Shown piece after piece: positions 1-11,323 of a DNA stretch of 64,000 bases. Source of the stretch: Rhodospirillales bacterium BBD 1991-14 (GTDB lineage Bacteria; Pseudomonadota; Alphaproteobacteria; Kiloniellales; Kiloniellaceae); assembly GCA_001657395.1 (NCBI GenBank), contig LYSY01000004.1, forward strand, positions 186,001 through 250,000. The letters are read 5' to 3'. Numbering within the stretch: position 1 is the stretch's first letter; the number at the start of each line of letters is the position of its first letter. The notes beneath the pieces are model-generated. The model was not told the origin of the DNA. It was given only the letters and a program-made list of their open reading frames with translations, and made no database searches. A program made the translations under genes and the position numbers.

Positions 1-2
1 AA

Positions 3-530
3 CTGCTTTGGCTGAACCTCGTCACCAACGGTATCCAGCACGTCGCGCTGGCACTCGAAAAGGGGGAACCGGGAATCCTTCAGCGCCGGCCGCGGCCGCG
101 TGACGAAGCGCTCTTCGACCGCCGCATGATCGGTCAGGTTGCCATGGCCGGCGGCTATATGGGCTTCTGCGGCTTTGCGTTCTACTATTGGTGCCTGGAG
201 CGCGGCATCCCGGAGGCCGAGGCGCGCAACCTGCTGCTCCTGCTGATGGTGCTGTTCGAGAACGTGCACGTCGTGAATGCCCGGTCGGAGCGCCGCTCCG
301 CCCTCGGCGTCCCCTTGATGGCCAATCCCTTCCTGTTCGTGGCCATCGCGGCGGCCCAGGGCCTGCACATTGCCGCGCTCTATACGCCCGGCCTCAGCCA
401 TGTGCTGGCCGTGGAACCCATGAGCTTTGTGGAATGGCTTCTTGTCTTGGCACTGGCGCTTTCATTGTTGGCGGTGATGGAGCTGTGGAAAGCGCTTAGT
501 GGGAGAAAGTCCCGGAGAATATCTCACTAG
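3..530 (+). CDS. C-terminal part of cation-transporting P-type ATPase (5' end outside window)
   Basis: Frame 3 is open from the window edge: LLWLNLVTNGIQHVALALEKGEPGILQRRPRPRDEALFDRR..., the typical C-terminal transmembrane region of P-type cation ATPases. Confidence 0.85.
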   Translation: MLWLNLVTNGIQHVALALEKGEPGILQRRPRPRDEALFDRRMIGQVAMAGGYMGFCGFAFYYWCLERGIPEAEARNLLLLLMVLFENVHVVNARSERRSALGVPLMANPFLFVAIAAAQGLHIAALYTPGLSHVLAVEPMSFVEWLLVLALALSLLAVMELWKALSGRKSRRISH

Positions 531-993
531 ACCCAGGGGATATCGGCCGAAAAGAGGCGCCGGATGCCTGAGCAGACCCTTTAGCGGGCCTAGACCGGCT
601 CGTCTTTCGCCGGGTCCGCTTCCGCGCGCTCGCCGACCTGCCCCGCCTCCGGGGCCGGGCCCCTTTGGCGCTGCCGGCGCCGGCGTTCCTCGCGCTGCCG
701 CTTCAGTTTTTCGCTGCGATACGAATCCAGGTCGATGATCTCGCCCATTGGACTACCACCTATCCGCCGGCTGTGTTCCGCCGGACCATCAGGTATTGCA
801 CCCTTCGGCGCACTCGATCCGAATCAGGCTTCGGCTTTGCGGCCCTGACCTGATAAAAGTAGCTTAGCGGAATTGAACGGCGTTGCAATGCTCTCACCTT
901 TAGTAACACGAATGGATCCGGTCGGATGCGCCCACCGTCGAGGGCGCTTTGCACAAGAGACCGACAAGCGTCTTCTCATAGCGAGGTAGGCTG

Positions 994-3900
994 TTGAGGA
1001 AGCTGGCCCTATCGATCGTTGCTCTTCTTGTCCTGTTGGTTGCAGGGCTCTTGATTCTTCCGAGCTTCTGGGACTGGAACGCGGAGAAGGGCAGGATCGC
1101 CGAAGAGGTTCGCAAGCTGACCGGACGCGATCTTCAGATCGTCGGCGATCTCAGTCTTCAGCTGCTGCCGTCCCCTGCGTTTTCCGCCAACGAAGTGAGC
1201 CTGGCCAATATCGAGGGCGGCAGCGAGGACGCCATGGTGCAGCTTCAGGAGCTGCGCGTTCAGGTGGCGCTCTTTCCGCTCCTGCAACAACAGGTGCTCG
1301 TCGAGACGGTCACCCTGGTAAAGCCCGAGGTGGTGCTGGAGGTTCTGCCCGACGGCCGGCGCAACTGGGACTTCGGCGCGCCCGCCAACGGCGCCGCCGC
1401 GGCGGCGCCGGAGGGAGCCGAGCCATCGGCCGAAGGCCCTGGCGCCGTGCCGGCGCCGACACCCGCTCCGGTGCCACCGGCCTCCCAGTCTGCCGGTAGC
1501 GAGGATACGATCAGGGTCGACAGCTTCGTGATCGAAGACGGCACCTTTGTCTACCGCGATGCTGTCACGGGCCTTGAGGAACGCGTAACCGGTGTCAACG
1601 CCGAACTGGCGGCCGAAAGCCTGGCCGGCCCCTTCGCTGCCGACGGGCGTGCCGTCTTTCAGGGAATCGAAGGCGCGTTCGATCTCAGCCTCGGGCGGTG
1701 GCGCGATGAGGGCGCAACACCGTTCTCCATCGGGCTGAGGCTGCCGAAGGCCGCGGCCTCGGCCACTTTTGCCGGCGCCGTATCGCGCCATCAGGACCTG
1801 CAGACAGTGAGAGGGCGGCTGCAGGGCGAGGGCGAGAATCTGGCGACTCTTCTTTCGGTCCTCGAAATCGGCGGTCTTGAAGCAGCGGCACAGGGTTTCC
1901 TGGGCCAGCCTTTTGCCGTGCAAAGCGAGATCACCGCGGGTCCGGCGGAAGCGGAAGCTGCCGCGCTCAAGTTGGATCTCGGCGAAACGAACCTGGAAGG
2001 TGAGGGCAAGGTCATTCTTGGCGAGACGCCGGAAATCCTTGCGAGGCTCTCAGCCACCCGCGTCGACCTTGATCGCCTGTTGCAGCAGGCTGCGGAAGCT
2101 ACGCCCGAAGGCACCGGTGGGCGCGCGCGAGACGCTGCGCAGACTGCCGCACCGTCCGCCTCTGCGCCGTCGCAGGATCGTGCGGAGGGATCGGGCGACG
2201 ATGCCGGGGGGCAACGCTTGGACCTGCCCACGGATATCGCGGCGGAACTCGAGCTGACCGTCGATACGCTGGTTTACCGCGAGCAGTTTGCCCGTGACCT
2301 GACGGTTGCTGCGCGCCTCGATGGGGGCAGCCTGGCGGTGGAGACCCTTTCCGCCTCTCTGCCCGGCGGGTCGGAGGTCTCTTTGACCGGTGCCCTGACC
2401 AGTGCTTTGAGCGATGACGCGGGGCCGCCGCGGTTCCAGGGCCGCCTGGAAGCCGCGTCCGACAACCTGCGCGCCCTGCTGGCCTGGCTCGATGTTGACA
2501 TCGACGCGATTCCTGCCGACCGCCTGCGCAAGATGGCGCTGACCAGCGCAGTCGATCTGGCTCCGCAGCAGATAACGCTGCGCGACACCGACCTGCGTCT
2601 GGATGTCAGCCGCATCACCGGCGGCGTCGCCCTTGCACTGCGCGAGCGGCCTGGGCTGGGTGTGGGGCTCTCGATCGACAAGCTCAACCTGGATGCCTAC
2701 CTGCCCAAGCAGGCGCCGTCGGAGGCTTCCCCCCGTCCGCAAGAGGCCGCGGAGGGGACCGCCGAATCACAGGCGGCGGGCGCGCAACCGGGCAGCCGGA
2801 CGGCGCCCGAAGCCGCGGCGCCCGCCGGCCTAGCCGTCCTCGATGCTTTCGATGCCAATCTCGATATCAGGGTCGGGGCGCTGACCTATCAGGGCCTGCC
2901 CCTCAATGGTCTGCGGCTCGATGCCACCTTGCAGCAGGGCGGTCTCGTGGTGCGCGAAGCCTCGCTGATGGACCTTGCCGGATCGCGCGCCAGTTTCGCC
3001 GGCAGTCTCGCCAACGTGGCGCGCCAACCCACTTTCGACGGCTCCCTGGACGTCGCGGTCGCCTCGCTGTCGCGCCTGGCAAAGGCCCTGGCGCTTCCCA
3101 TGGAAGGCCAGCCGCCGCTGGAGTCGTTCACGCTTTCGGGCGCGGTCAACGGGACGCCGGAACTCGTCCGCTTCGACCAGCGCCTCGCAGCCTTGGGCGG
3201 CAGCCTGCGTGCCGCCGGCAAAGCCGAGCTTGCGGCCGGCGCGCCACTGGTGGATGCGGCGGTCGAGGCAAGCCATCCGGATCTGACGGTTCTGCTGCGG
3301 GAGATGCTGCCCGGGGAGAAGATCCCGGCGGGTCTCGGCGCGGCGGACCTTAAGGGCCGGCTGGCCGCGGCGCCGCAATCGGTCACGGTCTCGGCCCTGG
3401 AAGGAACGGTCGCCGGCGTCGATCTCAGCGGCGATCTTGCCCTGGCCCTGGGGGGCGAACGGCCGCGGGTCACCGCGGATCTCACAACCGGCGCCCTGCC
3501 GCTGGCGGCCCTGGCCGCTCCGGCGGCCGCGTCCGGCGGTCAAGGCGCGGCCTCAGGCGGCGGCAATCGTTCCGGCACGGGGGCGGAGCGGCCCCGCAAT
3601 GCGCCGGCCCCCGCCGGCCGCTGGTCGAGCGAGCCGCTGGAGCTCTCGGCGCTGCGCGCCGTCGACGCCGAAGTGGCGTTGCAGTCCGCGGCCATTCTTC
3701 TCGACGATGCGCGACTCGATAATGCGCAGCTTGAGGCCACGCTCACCGACGGCCTGGTGGATCTCAGGCGGTTTACGGCTACGGCTTTTGGCGGTGCGCT
3801 CTCGGTGACCGGCAAGGCCGACGCCCGCGAGACGGCGCCGGGTGGGCTGGAGGTGGCGGCTGCGGTCACGGCCATCGAGATGGACCTGAAAGCCCTGCTG

Positions 3901-4560
3901 CGCGACCTGGCCGACAGCGACCGCGTGTCGGGCCCGCTGACGGTGGAGGCCAGCCTCAATGCCAGCGGCAGCAGCGAAGCCGCCCTGGTGAACAGCCTGA
4001 ACGGCAGCGGCAAGATCGACGGCACCCTGACCGTCGCGGCCAAGGCGGAAGAGCAGGCGGGCGCTCTGATCCTGAACATTCTCGGGCAGAAGGTCCGCGA
4101 GGTTCGCGGTATCAGCGACAGCACCACTCTGCTGTTCAGCGCCTTTGCCGGGGCGCCGTCGAAGGTCGACGGCACCTTTGTTGTCGAGGACGGGGTGCTC
4201 ACGACGACGGACACCCGTGTGCAGGGCCGCAACGCCCGGGCCCTGACCGCGGCGACGGTGAACCTGCCGAGCTGGACGCTGGACAGCCAGACCGACGTGT
4301 TCCGGGACAGCGACCCGGAGACGGCCTATCTGACCGCCAAGCTGCGCGGCGATCTCGACCGCCCGAACATCAGCATCGGCGGCGAACCCTTCCGGCGCCG
4401 CGACGAGTCTTCACAAAGCGGTGGCGGTGCTGTTCCAGAAGATGCGCCCTCGGCGCAGCAGTTGGAGCCGGAGGCCGCACCGCAGCAGCAGGAGCCGCCG
4501 AAGCCCGAAGACATTCTCAAGGAAGGTCTGAAGAACCTGCTGCAGGGCCTGGGCGGCTGA
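994..4560 (+). CDS. AsmA family protein
   Basis: 1188-aa ORF with TTG start, N-terminal TM segment, AsmA-like N- and C-terminal regions (VEASLNASGSSEAALVNSLNGSGKI...). Confidence 0.85.
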   Translation: MRKLALSIVALLVLLVAGLLILPSFWDWNAEKGRIAEEVRKLTGRDLQIVGDLSLQLLPSPAFSANEVSLANIEGGSEDAMVQLQELRVQVALFPLLQQQVLVETVTLVKPEVVLEVLPDGRRNWDFGAPANGAAAAAPEGAEPSAEGPGAVPAPTPAPVPPASQSAGSEDTIRVDSFVIEDGTFVYRDAVTGLEERVTGVNAELAAESLAGPFAADGRAVFQGIEGAFDLSLGRWRDEGATPFSIGLRLPKAAASATFAGAVSRHQDLQTVRGRLQGEGENLATLLSVLEIGGLEAAAQGFLGQPFAVQSEITAGPAEAEAAALKLDLGETNLEGEGKVILGETPEILARLSATRVDLDRLLQQAAEATPEGTGGRARDAAQTAAPSASAPSQDRAEGSGDDAGGQRLDLPTDIAAELELTVDTLVYREQFARDLTVAARLDGGSLAVETLSASLPGGSEVSLTGALTSALSDDAGPPRFQGRLEAASDNLRALLAWLDVDIDAIPADRLRKMALTSAVDLAPQQITLRDTDLRLDVSRITGGVALALRERPGLGVGLSIDKLNLDAYLPKQAPSEASPRPQEAAEGTAESQAAGAQPGSRTAPEAAAPAGLAVLDAFDANLDIRVGALTYQGLPLNGLRLDATLQQGGLVVREASLMDLAGSRASFAGSLANVARQPTFDGSLDVAVASLSRLAKALALPMEGQPPLESFTLSGAVNGTPELVRFDQRLAALGGSLRAAGKAELAAGAPLVDAAVEASHPDLTVLLREMLPGEKIPAGLGAADLKGRLAAAPQSVTVSALEGTVAGVDLSGDLALALGGERPRVTADLTTGALPLAALAAPAAASGGQGAASGGGNRSGTGAERPRNAPAPAGRWSSEPLELSALRAVDAEVALQSAAILLDDARLDNAQLEATLTDGLVDLRRFTATAFGGALSVTGKADARETAPGGLEVAAAVTAIEMDLKALLRDLADSDRVSGPLTVEASLNASGSSEAALVNSLNGSGKIDGTLTVAAKAEEQAGALILNILGQKVREVRGISDSTTLLFSAFAGAPSKVDGTFVVEDGVLTTTDTRVQGRNARALTAATVNLPSWTLDSQTDVFRDSDPETAYLTAKLRGDLDRPNISIGGEPFRRRDESSQSGGGAVPEDAPSAQQLEPEAAPQQQEPPKPEDILKEGLKNLLQGLGG

Positions 4561-4573
4561 CCCGCCCGCCCCG

Positions 4574-4840
4574 TTACGTCTCCGGCGGCCCGGCGCCGGC
4601 CCGTTCCCGGTAATAGCGCAGCAGATAGACCCTGACGGCGGAGGAGAGGTTGCCGCTGCGCTGGCGGTCGATCTGCTCGATCAGCCGCGTCACCGAAAGC
4701 CCGCTGTTCTTTGCAACGCTGTGCAGGGCATCCCAGTAGACGCCTTCCAGCGACAGCGAGGTGCTGTGCCCGGACAGCTTCACAGAGTGCTTGCGGAGCC
4801 GCGCCCCTGGATCCGCAGGCCCTTCGCCGTTGCCGTCCAT
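4574..4840 (-). CDS. ribbon-helix-helix domain protein
   Basis: HSVKLSGHSTSLSLEGVYWDALHSVAKNSGLSVTRLIEQID resembles the RHH_4 family; start chosen at internal ATG. Confidence 0.75.
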   Translation of the reverse strand: MDGNGEGPADPGARLRKHSVKLSGHSTSLSLEGVYWDALHSVAKNSGLSVTRLIEQIDRQRSGNLSSAVRVYLLRYYRERAGAGPPET

Positions 4841-4856
4841 CAGGTACTGCTGCCCA

Positions 4857-6257
4857 TCAACCCTTGCTTCGGGGCCCCAGCATGTTGTCCGGCCGCACCC
4901 AGGCATCGAAATCCTCGGCGCTCAGCAGGTCCAGCGCAATGGCGGCCTCCTTCAGGGTCGCGTTCTCGGCATAGGCTTTCTTCGCCACCTTGGCGGCGTT
5001 GTCGTAACCGATGTGCGGGTTCAGCGCCGTCACCAGCATCAGCGACTGCTGCATCAGATCCGAGATGCGGGTTTCGTCCGCCTCGATCCCCTCGACGCAG
5101 TTGGTCCGGAAGGAATCGCAGGCATCGCCGATCAACTGTGCCGATTGCAGCAGCGAGTAGATCAGCACCGGCTTGAAGACGTTCAGCTCGAAGTGGCCGT
5201 TGGATCCGGCGACGCTGCAGGTGGTGTGGTTGCCCATCACCTGGGCGCAGACCATGGTCATGGCCTCGGCCTGGGTCGGGTTCACCTTGCCGGGCATGAT
5301 GGAGGAGCCCGGCTCGTTCGCCGGCAGGCGCAGCTCGCCGAGGCCGCAGCGGGGCCCGGAGCCCAGCAGGCGGATGTCGTTGGCAATCTTCATCAGCGAA
5401 CAGGCGATGGTGTTGAGTGCACCGGAAGCCTCGACAATGGCGTCGTGGGCGGCCAGCGCCTCGAACTTGTTCTCCGCCGTGACGAAGGGCAGTTGGGTAA
5501 TCTTGGCCACCTCGGCGGCGAAGGCCTCTGCGAAGCCCTCGACAGCGTTCAGGCCGGTGCCCACTGCGGTGCCGCCCTGGGCAAGCTGCATCAGGCGCTC
5601 GGTCGCCCCCTCCAGGCGCTTGATCCCATAGGCGACCTGGGTGGCGTAGCCGGAGAACTCCTGGCCCAGGGTCAGCGGCGTCGCGTCCATCAGATGGGTG
5701 CGGCCGATCTTGATGATTCCCTCGAAGGCCTTGGCCTTGGCATCCAGCGCCGCGTGCAGGTGGCCCAGGGCGGGGACCGTCTCGCCGACGATCTTCTGCA
5801 CCGCGGCGATGTGCATGACGGTCGGGAAGGTGTCGTTGGACGACTGGCCCATATTGCAGTGGTCGTTGGGGTGAACCGGCTCCTTGCCGCCGGGCTGTCC
5901 GGTCAGGATCTCGTTGGCCCGCCCGGCGATCACTTCGTTGGCGTTCATGTTGGACTGGGTGCCGGAGCCGGTCTGCCAGACCACCAGCGGGAAGTGGTCC
6001 ATGAGCTTGCCGTCGGCGACCTCCTGCGCGGCCTGGCAGATGGCCGCTGCGAGCTTTCCGTCAAGGGCGCCCAGGGCTTCGTTGGTGCGTGCCGCCGCCA
6101 GCTTCTGGATGCCCAGAGCCTGGACCAGCGCCGGCGGCATTTTCTCGCCGCCGATCTTGAAATTGGTCAGCGAGCGCTGGGTTTGGGCGCCCCAATAGCG
6201 ATCGGCCGGAACGGCAATCTCGCCCATGGAGTCGGATTCGGTACGGGTCTCGGTCAT
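4857..6257 (-). CDS. fumC: class II fumarate hydratase
   Basis: [28 protein letters not shown] and [16 protein letters not shown] motifs; start at [29 protein letters not shown]. Confidence 0.97.
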   Translation of the reverse strand: MTETRTESDSMGEIAVPADRYWGAQTQRSLTNFKIGGEKMPPALVQALGIQKLAAARTNEALGALDGKLAAAICQAAQEVADGKLMDHFPLVVWQTGSGTQSNMNANEVIAGRANEILTGQPGGKEPVHPNDHCNMGQSSNDTFPTVMHIAAVQKIVGETVPALGHLHAALDAKAKAFEGIIKIGRTHLMDATPLTLGQEFSGYATQVAYGIKRLEGATERLMQLAQGGTAVGTGLNAVEGFAEAFAAEVAKITQLPFVTAENKFEALAAHDAIVEASGALNTIACSLMKIANDIRLLGSGPRCGLGELRLPANEPGSSIMPGKVNPTQAEAMTMVCAQVMGNHTTCSVAGSNGHFELNVFKPVLIYSLLQSAQLIGDACDSFRTNCVEGIEADETRISDLMQQSLMLVTALNPHIGYDNAAKVAKKAYAENATLKEAAIALDLLSAEDFDAWVRPDNMLGPRSKG

Positions 6258-6584
6258 GACGGCAGTCCTATTGTCGCAGCGGGGCGGGAGAAACGGGCCG
6301 GAGTTTAGGCCGCGCGCGGGCCACCGCCAAGGGCCTGCCGGATACGGATTCATCAGGGGCAAGCGACAAGACTGCGTAACGGCTGATCCGCAGGTGCGGC
6401 GTGATCGGGCGCTCTGTGGAGGCGGGCTCCCGCTTCGCTTCAACCTGTATCGACTGATTTACGGACCTTTTAGACGAATCTTCTAATAGGTAATCAAAAT
6501 GACCCAGCAAAAAGGTCGAGTTTGTTCCCCTGAGAGACGGGTCCGTATTGGTGCCAGTCCTGCTACAAGCCGGAGCAGAGAAAG

Positions 6585-8354
6585 ATGAAAGCAATCAAAC
6601 TGGGTTTGGGATCCCTTGGGGGACCCAGCGTCATGGTCAAGCTTCTGGGGATCGTCGCGATCTGCCTGGCCTCCACCGTGGCCGTCGCAACGATCGGCAT
6701 CTGGCAGATGGTCAAGATCGGCAGCGAAATTGAAGCGGTCGCCGAACAGGACATGCCGCTGATCGAGGTCATCAGCCGCATCACCACCCACCAGCTTGAA
6801 CAGTCGATCCTGCTGGAGCGGGTGCTGCGCATGGACAGTGCCACGCCGCGGGCGACGGATGAAGACCTGCACAAAGTCGAAGCCGCCTTCGAGAAGCTCT
6901 CGAAGAAGGTCGACGCGGAAATCCTCGAGGGCGAGCACATGGCCGAAGAGGCTATTGCCCATGCCCATTCTCCCGAGGAAAAGGCGGAGTTCGAGCATGT
7001 GCTCGAGGCCCTCACCAAGGTTGAACACGAACACAAGACCTACCATGAGCATGCGGTCGAGATCTTCGCGCTGATCAATGATCGCAGGGGCTATCAGGCC
7101 GTCGACCTCGTGCATGCCATCGAAGCCGAAGAGGATGCGTTGAACCACGAACTCGAGGCGCTGCTGCACGAAATCGAGATCTTCACCCTGAACGCCGTGC
7201 GGACCGCCGAAGCGCACGAGAAGGCGGCCATCAAGCAGATGATCTTCGTTTCGATCTTCGCCGCCGTCGCCGCTCTCGTCATCGCCGTCTGGTTTACGCG
7301 GACCGCGGTGGCTCGCCCGCTGAGCACGGTGGTCCATGCCCTGAACCGCCTTGCGGAGGGCGATACCTCGGCCCAGGTCGACGTCCGCAGCCGCGACGAG
7401 ATCGGCCAGGTGGCCCGCGCCTTCGAGACCTTCAAGACGAAGACCCAGGAACTGAAGCGGATGGAGGAAGAACGCGCGCAGGAGCAAGCCCGCAGAGAGC
7501 AAGAGAAGCGCCGCCAGATGATCGAAATGGCCGACGCCTTCCAGTCGACCATCGGCGGGGTCGTGCAGACCGTTTCCTCGGCCGCGACAGAGCTTCAGGC
7601 CACCGCCGAGACCATGTCGTCGACGGCGCGCGAAACCCAGAGCGAGTCCGCGCAGGTGGCCAGCGCCTCCGAAGAGGCCTCCACCAACGTTCAAACGGTG
7701 GCAGCGGCTTCGGAGGAGCTGTCTGCCTCGATCTCGGAAATCACCCGGCAGGTGGCGGAAACCAACGAGGTCTCGCTGAAGGCCGTGGGCGAAGCCGAAG
7801 GCGCCAACGATTCGGTGAAGGGCCTGGCCGACGCGGCGCAGAAGATCGGGGCGGTCGTCAACCTGATCCAGGACATCGCCGAGCAGACAAACCTGCTGGC
7901 GCTGAACGCCACGATCGAGGCGGCGCGCGCGGGCGAGGCCGGCAAGGGCTTCGCCGTGGTGGCCAACGAAGTGAAATCGCTGGCCACGCAGACCGCCAAG
8001 GCGACCGAGGATATTGGACAGCAGGTCGATGGCATGCAGTCGGCCACAGGCGGCACTGTCTCGGCCATCGAGGGCATCGTCGGCGTCATCAAGCGGGTCA
8101 GCGAGAACGCCAACGGGATCGCGGCGGCGGTCGAGGAGCAGAACGCCTCGACCCAGGAGATCGCGCGCAACGTTCAGGAAGCCGCGGCCGGCACCCAGCA
8201 GGTTTCCAGCAGCGTCGACAAGGTGCGCCAGGCTGCCGAGAAGACCGGTGTCTCGGCGAGCGAGGTTCTGGAGGCTGCGGGGCAGCTTTCGGAGCAGGCC
8301 GAACTGATGCGCGGCGAGGTCGACCGCTTCATCGCCGACATGCGGGCCGCCTGA
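6585..8354 (+). CDS. methyl-accepting chemotaxis protein (TM, HAMP, MCP signalling domain)
   Basis: HAMP region after TM near aa 220; conserved tip [40 protein letters not shown]. Confidence 0.95.
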   Translation: MKAIKLGLGSLGGPSVMVKLLGIVAICLASTVAVATIGIWQMVKIGSEIEAVAEQDMPLIEVISRITTHQLEQSILLERVLRMDSATPRATDEDLHKVEAAFEKLSKKVDAEILEGEHMAEEAIAHAHSPEEKAEFEHVLEALTKVEHEHKTYHEHAVEIFALINDRRGYQAVDLVHAIEAEEDALNHELEALLHEIEIFTLNAVRTAEAHEKAAIKQMIFVSIFAAVAALVIAVWFTRTAVARPLSTVVHALNRLAEGDTSAQVDVRSRDEIGQVARAFETFKTKTQELKRMEEERAQEQARREQEKRRQMIEMADAFQSTIGGVVQTVSSAATELQATAETMSSTARETQSESAQVASASEEASTNVQTVAAASEELSASISEITRQVAETNEVSLKAVGEAEGANDSVKGLADAAQKIGAVVNLIQDIAEQTNLLALNATIEAARAGEAGKGFAVVANEVKSLATQTAKATEDIGQQVDGMQSATGGTVSAIEGIVGVIKRVSENANGIAAAVEEQNASTQEIARNVQEAAAGTQQVSSSVDKVRQAAEKTGVSASEVLEAAGQLSEQAELMRGEVDRFIADMRAA

Positions 8355-8431
8355 GCACCAGGGCCCCCGAGAATCAGCCGCGGGCCAGACGTACTTCTCA
8401 GCGGCTCCCTCAGTCATGCGGTACTGACGGA

Positions 8432-8466
8432 CGGCCCGCGGGTTCTCCGCGGGCCGCCTTTTTCCC
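8432..8466 (+). terminator. Rho-independent terminator after MCP gene
   Basis: cggcccgcgg-gttct-ccgcgggccg followed by cctttttccc. Confidence 0.85.
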
Positions 8467-8705
8467 TTTGGTCCGGTCTGAAAACAGTGTCAGCGGCTGT
8501 CTGATCCCGCGAAGCCCGGGGTCCCGGGCTGAGCGACTCCTAGTACGGGGCACCCCCCACCATGATTATCTGCAACCGTAGATAGCTAAACATTCCTAGG
8601 AAACATCACCAGATTGATAGTCTGAATTAACGAAAATAATACGGATGATATGATTATATAGAGAAACCGTACAGTTAAGCAGTCGCTAAAAGAATCGGGT
8701 GAGCT

Positions 8706-10199
8706 ATGGCAATCAAATGGTTGAAGGGGACCTCCGCGGGGGGATCTTCCGGCAGCAGCATTCACAAGCAGATGGTCGACAATATGCCGGTCAGCGTGAT
8801 GCTCTGCGATCTCAAGGACTTCACGATCACCTACGCGAACAGCTCTTCGATAGAAGCGCTGAAGGGCATTCAGCACGCCTTGCCTGTGCCTGCCGAGGAG
8901 ATCGTCGGTCAGTCAGTCGACGTCTTTCACAAGAACCCGGCGCATCAGCGTCAGCTTCTCTCCGACCCGGGCAATCTGCCTTTTGCGACCAAGATTTCGG
9001 TCGGCGGCGAGTGGCTCGACCTCTTGGTGACCGCGCTCTATGACGACAAGGGCACCTACATCGGTCCGATGCTGACCTGGAGCGTCGTGACCCAGCAGGT
9101 CAAGCAGGAACGCGAGACCGCGAAGCTGATGAAGATGATGGACGATATGCCCGTCAACGTGATGCTGGCGGACAAGGACACGCTTGAAATCAGCTACATC
9201 AACAAGACCAGCATCGAGACCCTGAAGCCGCTGCGCAACCTGCTGCCGGTGCCGCCGGAAGAGCTGCACGGCAAGTGCATCGACATCTTCCACAAGAACC
9301 CGGCGCACCAGCGCGGCCTGCTGGCCGATCCCGGCAACCTGCCGCACCGCGCCATCATCTCCCTCGGCGAAGAAAAGCTCGACCTGCAGGTATCGGCCAT
9401 CATGGACGACGACGGCGAATACCTGGCGCCGATGATCTGCTGGTCGGTGGTGACCCAGAACGTGCGCCTGGCCGACAACGTCTCCTCGGTGGTCTCGGCG
9501 GTCTCCGCGGCCTCGGCGGAGATGCAGTCGTCGGCCAACTCGCTGACTGCAACCGCGGACGAGACCTCGAGCCGTACCTCCACCGTCGCCTCCGCCTCGG
9601 AGGAGCTGAGCAGTTCGATCTCGGAGATTTCGCGGCAGATCACCCACTCGACGGAGATCGCTCAGTCGGCGGTGAACTCGGCCCAGGAAGCGAGCAAGAT
9701 GATCAACGGCCTGGCGACCTCGGCCGAGAGCATCGGCACGGTGGTCAGCATGATCCAGGACATCGCAGAGCAGACCAACCTGCTGGCCCTGAACGCCACC
9801 ATCGAGGCGGCCCGCGCCGGCGAAGCCGGCAAGGGCTTTGCCGTGGTTGCCAGCGAGGTGAAGGCGCTGGCCAACCAGACCGCCAAGGCAACCGAGCAGA
9901 TCGCCCAGCAGATCGGCGAGATCCAGGGTGCTACCGGCTCAGCCGTGGCCGGCATCACGGAGATCACCAAGACGATCGAGGAGATCAACTCCGTGACCAC
10001 CACCATTGCTTCGGCGGTGGAGGAGCAGGGCGCCGCCACGCAGGAGGTGAACCAGAACATCTCCGCGGTCTCCCAGGCGACCGGCGAGACCGAGCGGATG
10101 TCCAAGGATGTGCTTCAGGCGGCCGGCGAACTCTCAAGCCAGGCGGAAGCCCTTGAGGGTCACGTCGCCGACTTCCTGAAGACCATGGAAGCAGCTTAA
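8706..10199 (+). CDS. soluble methyl-accepting chemotaxis protein with tandem PAS domains
   Basis: Two PAS repeats, each with FHKNPAHQR, then [40 protein letters not shown]; no TM segment. Confidence 0.93.
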   Translation: MAIKWLKGTSAGGSSGSSIHKQMVDNMPVSVMLCDLKDFTITYANSSSIEALKGIQHALPVPAEEIVGQSVDVFHKNPAHQRQLLSDPGNLPFATKISVGGEWLDLLVTALYDDKGTYIGPMLTWSVVTQQVKQERETAKLMKMMDDMPVNVMLADKDTLEISYINKTSIETLKPLRNLLPVPPEELHGKCIDIFHKNPAHQRGLLADPGNLPHRAIISLGEEKLDLQVSAIMDDDGEYLAPMICWSVVTQNVRLADNVSSVVSAVSAASAEMQSSANSLTATADETSSRTSTVASASEELSSSISEISRQITHSTEIAQSAVNSAQEASKMINGLATSAESIGTVVSMIQDIAEQTNLLALNATIEAARAGEAGKGFAVVASEVKALANQTAKATEQIAQQIGEIQGATGSAVAGITEITKTIEEINSVTTTIASAVEEQGAATQEVNQNISAVSQATGETERMSKDVLQAAGELSSQAEALEGHVADFLKTMEAA

Positions 10200-10276
10200 A
10201 CGGGGGGTGGGACGCGTAGGACGCATCGTCCCCACGTGCGCCGGGCGGCTGTCACGCCGCCCTGGTTCCTGCGGCG

Positions 10277-10311
10277 GAGGCCGGGCCCCTTGGGCCCGGC
10301 CTCTTCGTTTT
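10277..10311 (+). terminator. Rho-independent terminator
   Basis: gaggccgggccc-ctt-gggcccggcctc followed by ttcgtttt. Confidence 0.85.
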
Positions 10312-10350
10312 CAGGGCTAGGCGCGCTCGGGGGTCAGGCGGGCTCGCGGG

Positions 10351-11070
10351 TCAGGCCGGCAAGGGCGCGGGGGCCGCACGGCGGTCGCGCTGGCGGGCGC
10401 GGTCGGCCACGACGAAATCGTGCAGGGTCTTGCCCCGCTCTTCGGCGAAGCGTTCTTCCAGCACGGTCATCTCGTGCATGCGGTCCAGGCGGAAGGCGCG
10501 GAAATCGTCGCGCAGTTCGCACCAGGCGATCAGCAGCCAGACCGGGCCGTAGAAGGCCAGCGCCAGGGGCCGCACCGCCCGCTCGCTGGGGCGGCCCTCG
10601 GCCGTCACATAGTGGAAATAGAGCTTGCGCCGGTTACGCAGGGCCGCACGAATGGCCGCGGCATCGACGCTGAGGGGGGCGGCCATGTGGTCTGCGGGCG
10701 CTGCCAGCGGCGTGCGGTCGACCTGCTCGCGCAGGCTCTCCGGCAGGACCGCCTGGACCTTCGCCACCACATCGGCGGCCGCCTTGGCGAGCGCCGGATC
10801 GGCCCAGGATTCGATGATGCGTGCGCCCAGCACCAGGGCCTCGATCTCCTCCTCCGTAAACATCAGTGGCGGCAGGTCGAAACCGCGCTGCAACACATAG
10901 CCGACGCCGGCCTCTCCCTCGATCGGCACGCCGGAGGCGACCAGATCGCGGATGTCGCGGTAAATGGTGCGCTCCGACACCTCCAGGGTGTCGGCCAGGC
11001 GCCGGGCCGTCACCAGCTTGTGGCGGCGAAGCTCCTGGACAATCTGAAATAACCGGTCTGCTCGGCGCAT
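10351..11070 (-). CDS. YafY-like HTH/WYL-domain transcriptional regulator
   Basis: MRRADRLFQIVQELRRHKLVTARRLADTLEVSERTIYRDIRDL (HTH_11) and C-terminal WYL-type region (RKLYFHYVTAEGRPSERAVRPLALAFYGPVWLLIAWCELRDDFRAFRLDRM). Confidence 0.93.
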   Translation of the reverse strand: MRRADRLFQIVQELRRHKLVTARRLADTLEVSERTIYRDIRDLVASGVPIEGEAGVGYVLQRGFDLPPLMFTEEEIEALVLGARIIESWADPALAKAAADVVAKVQAVLPESLREQVDRTPLAAPADHMAAPLSVDAAAIRAALRNRRKLYFHYVTAEGRPSERAVRPLALAFYGPVWLLIAWCELRDDFRAFRLDRMHEMTVLEERFAEERGKTLHDFVVADRARQRDRRAAPAPLPA

Positions 11071-11108
11071 GCTGTCTCCTCCTGACAGACAGCCTAACAA
11101 AAGCATGC

Positions 11109-11124
11109 TGACAGCATGTTGTCA
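11109..11124. promoter_or_regulatory. candidate operator copy 1 (TGACA-N6-TGTCA)
   Basis: tgacagcatgttgtca, 39 bp upstream of the WYL regulator start; within a 23-bp sequence identical to 12471-12493. Confidence 0.7.
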
Positions 11125-11323
11125 GGAGGATTTCCCCGACCCTGCCCAATCGGGTGCAAAAAACGATCCCCCGACCCCGGACTCAGGGGGGCCACGAAGT
11201 CACGGATTTCATGGCTTTGCGACGATATGCCGCTGCTTTTCATCCTAGGATTCAGGTCCAGGTCAATGCCCGGCCGGACAGAGGCGGATAAAGCATCCCC
11301 GTATTCCACCAACAAATGAGGGG

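Noticed and set aside
4761-6308. 515-aa plus-strand ORF
   Set aside because: Antisense shadow of fumC; low-complexity translation, typical of high-GC DNA.
6483-8417. 644-aa minus-strand ORF
   Set aside because: Antisense to the first MCP gene, which has clear domain motifs.
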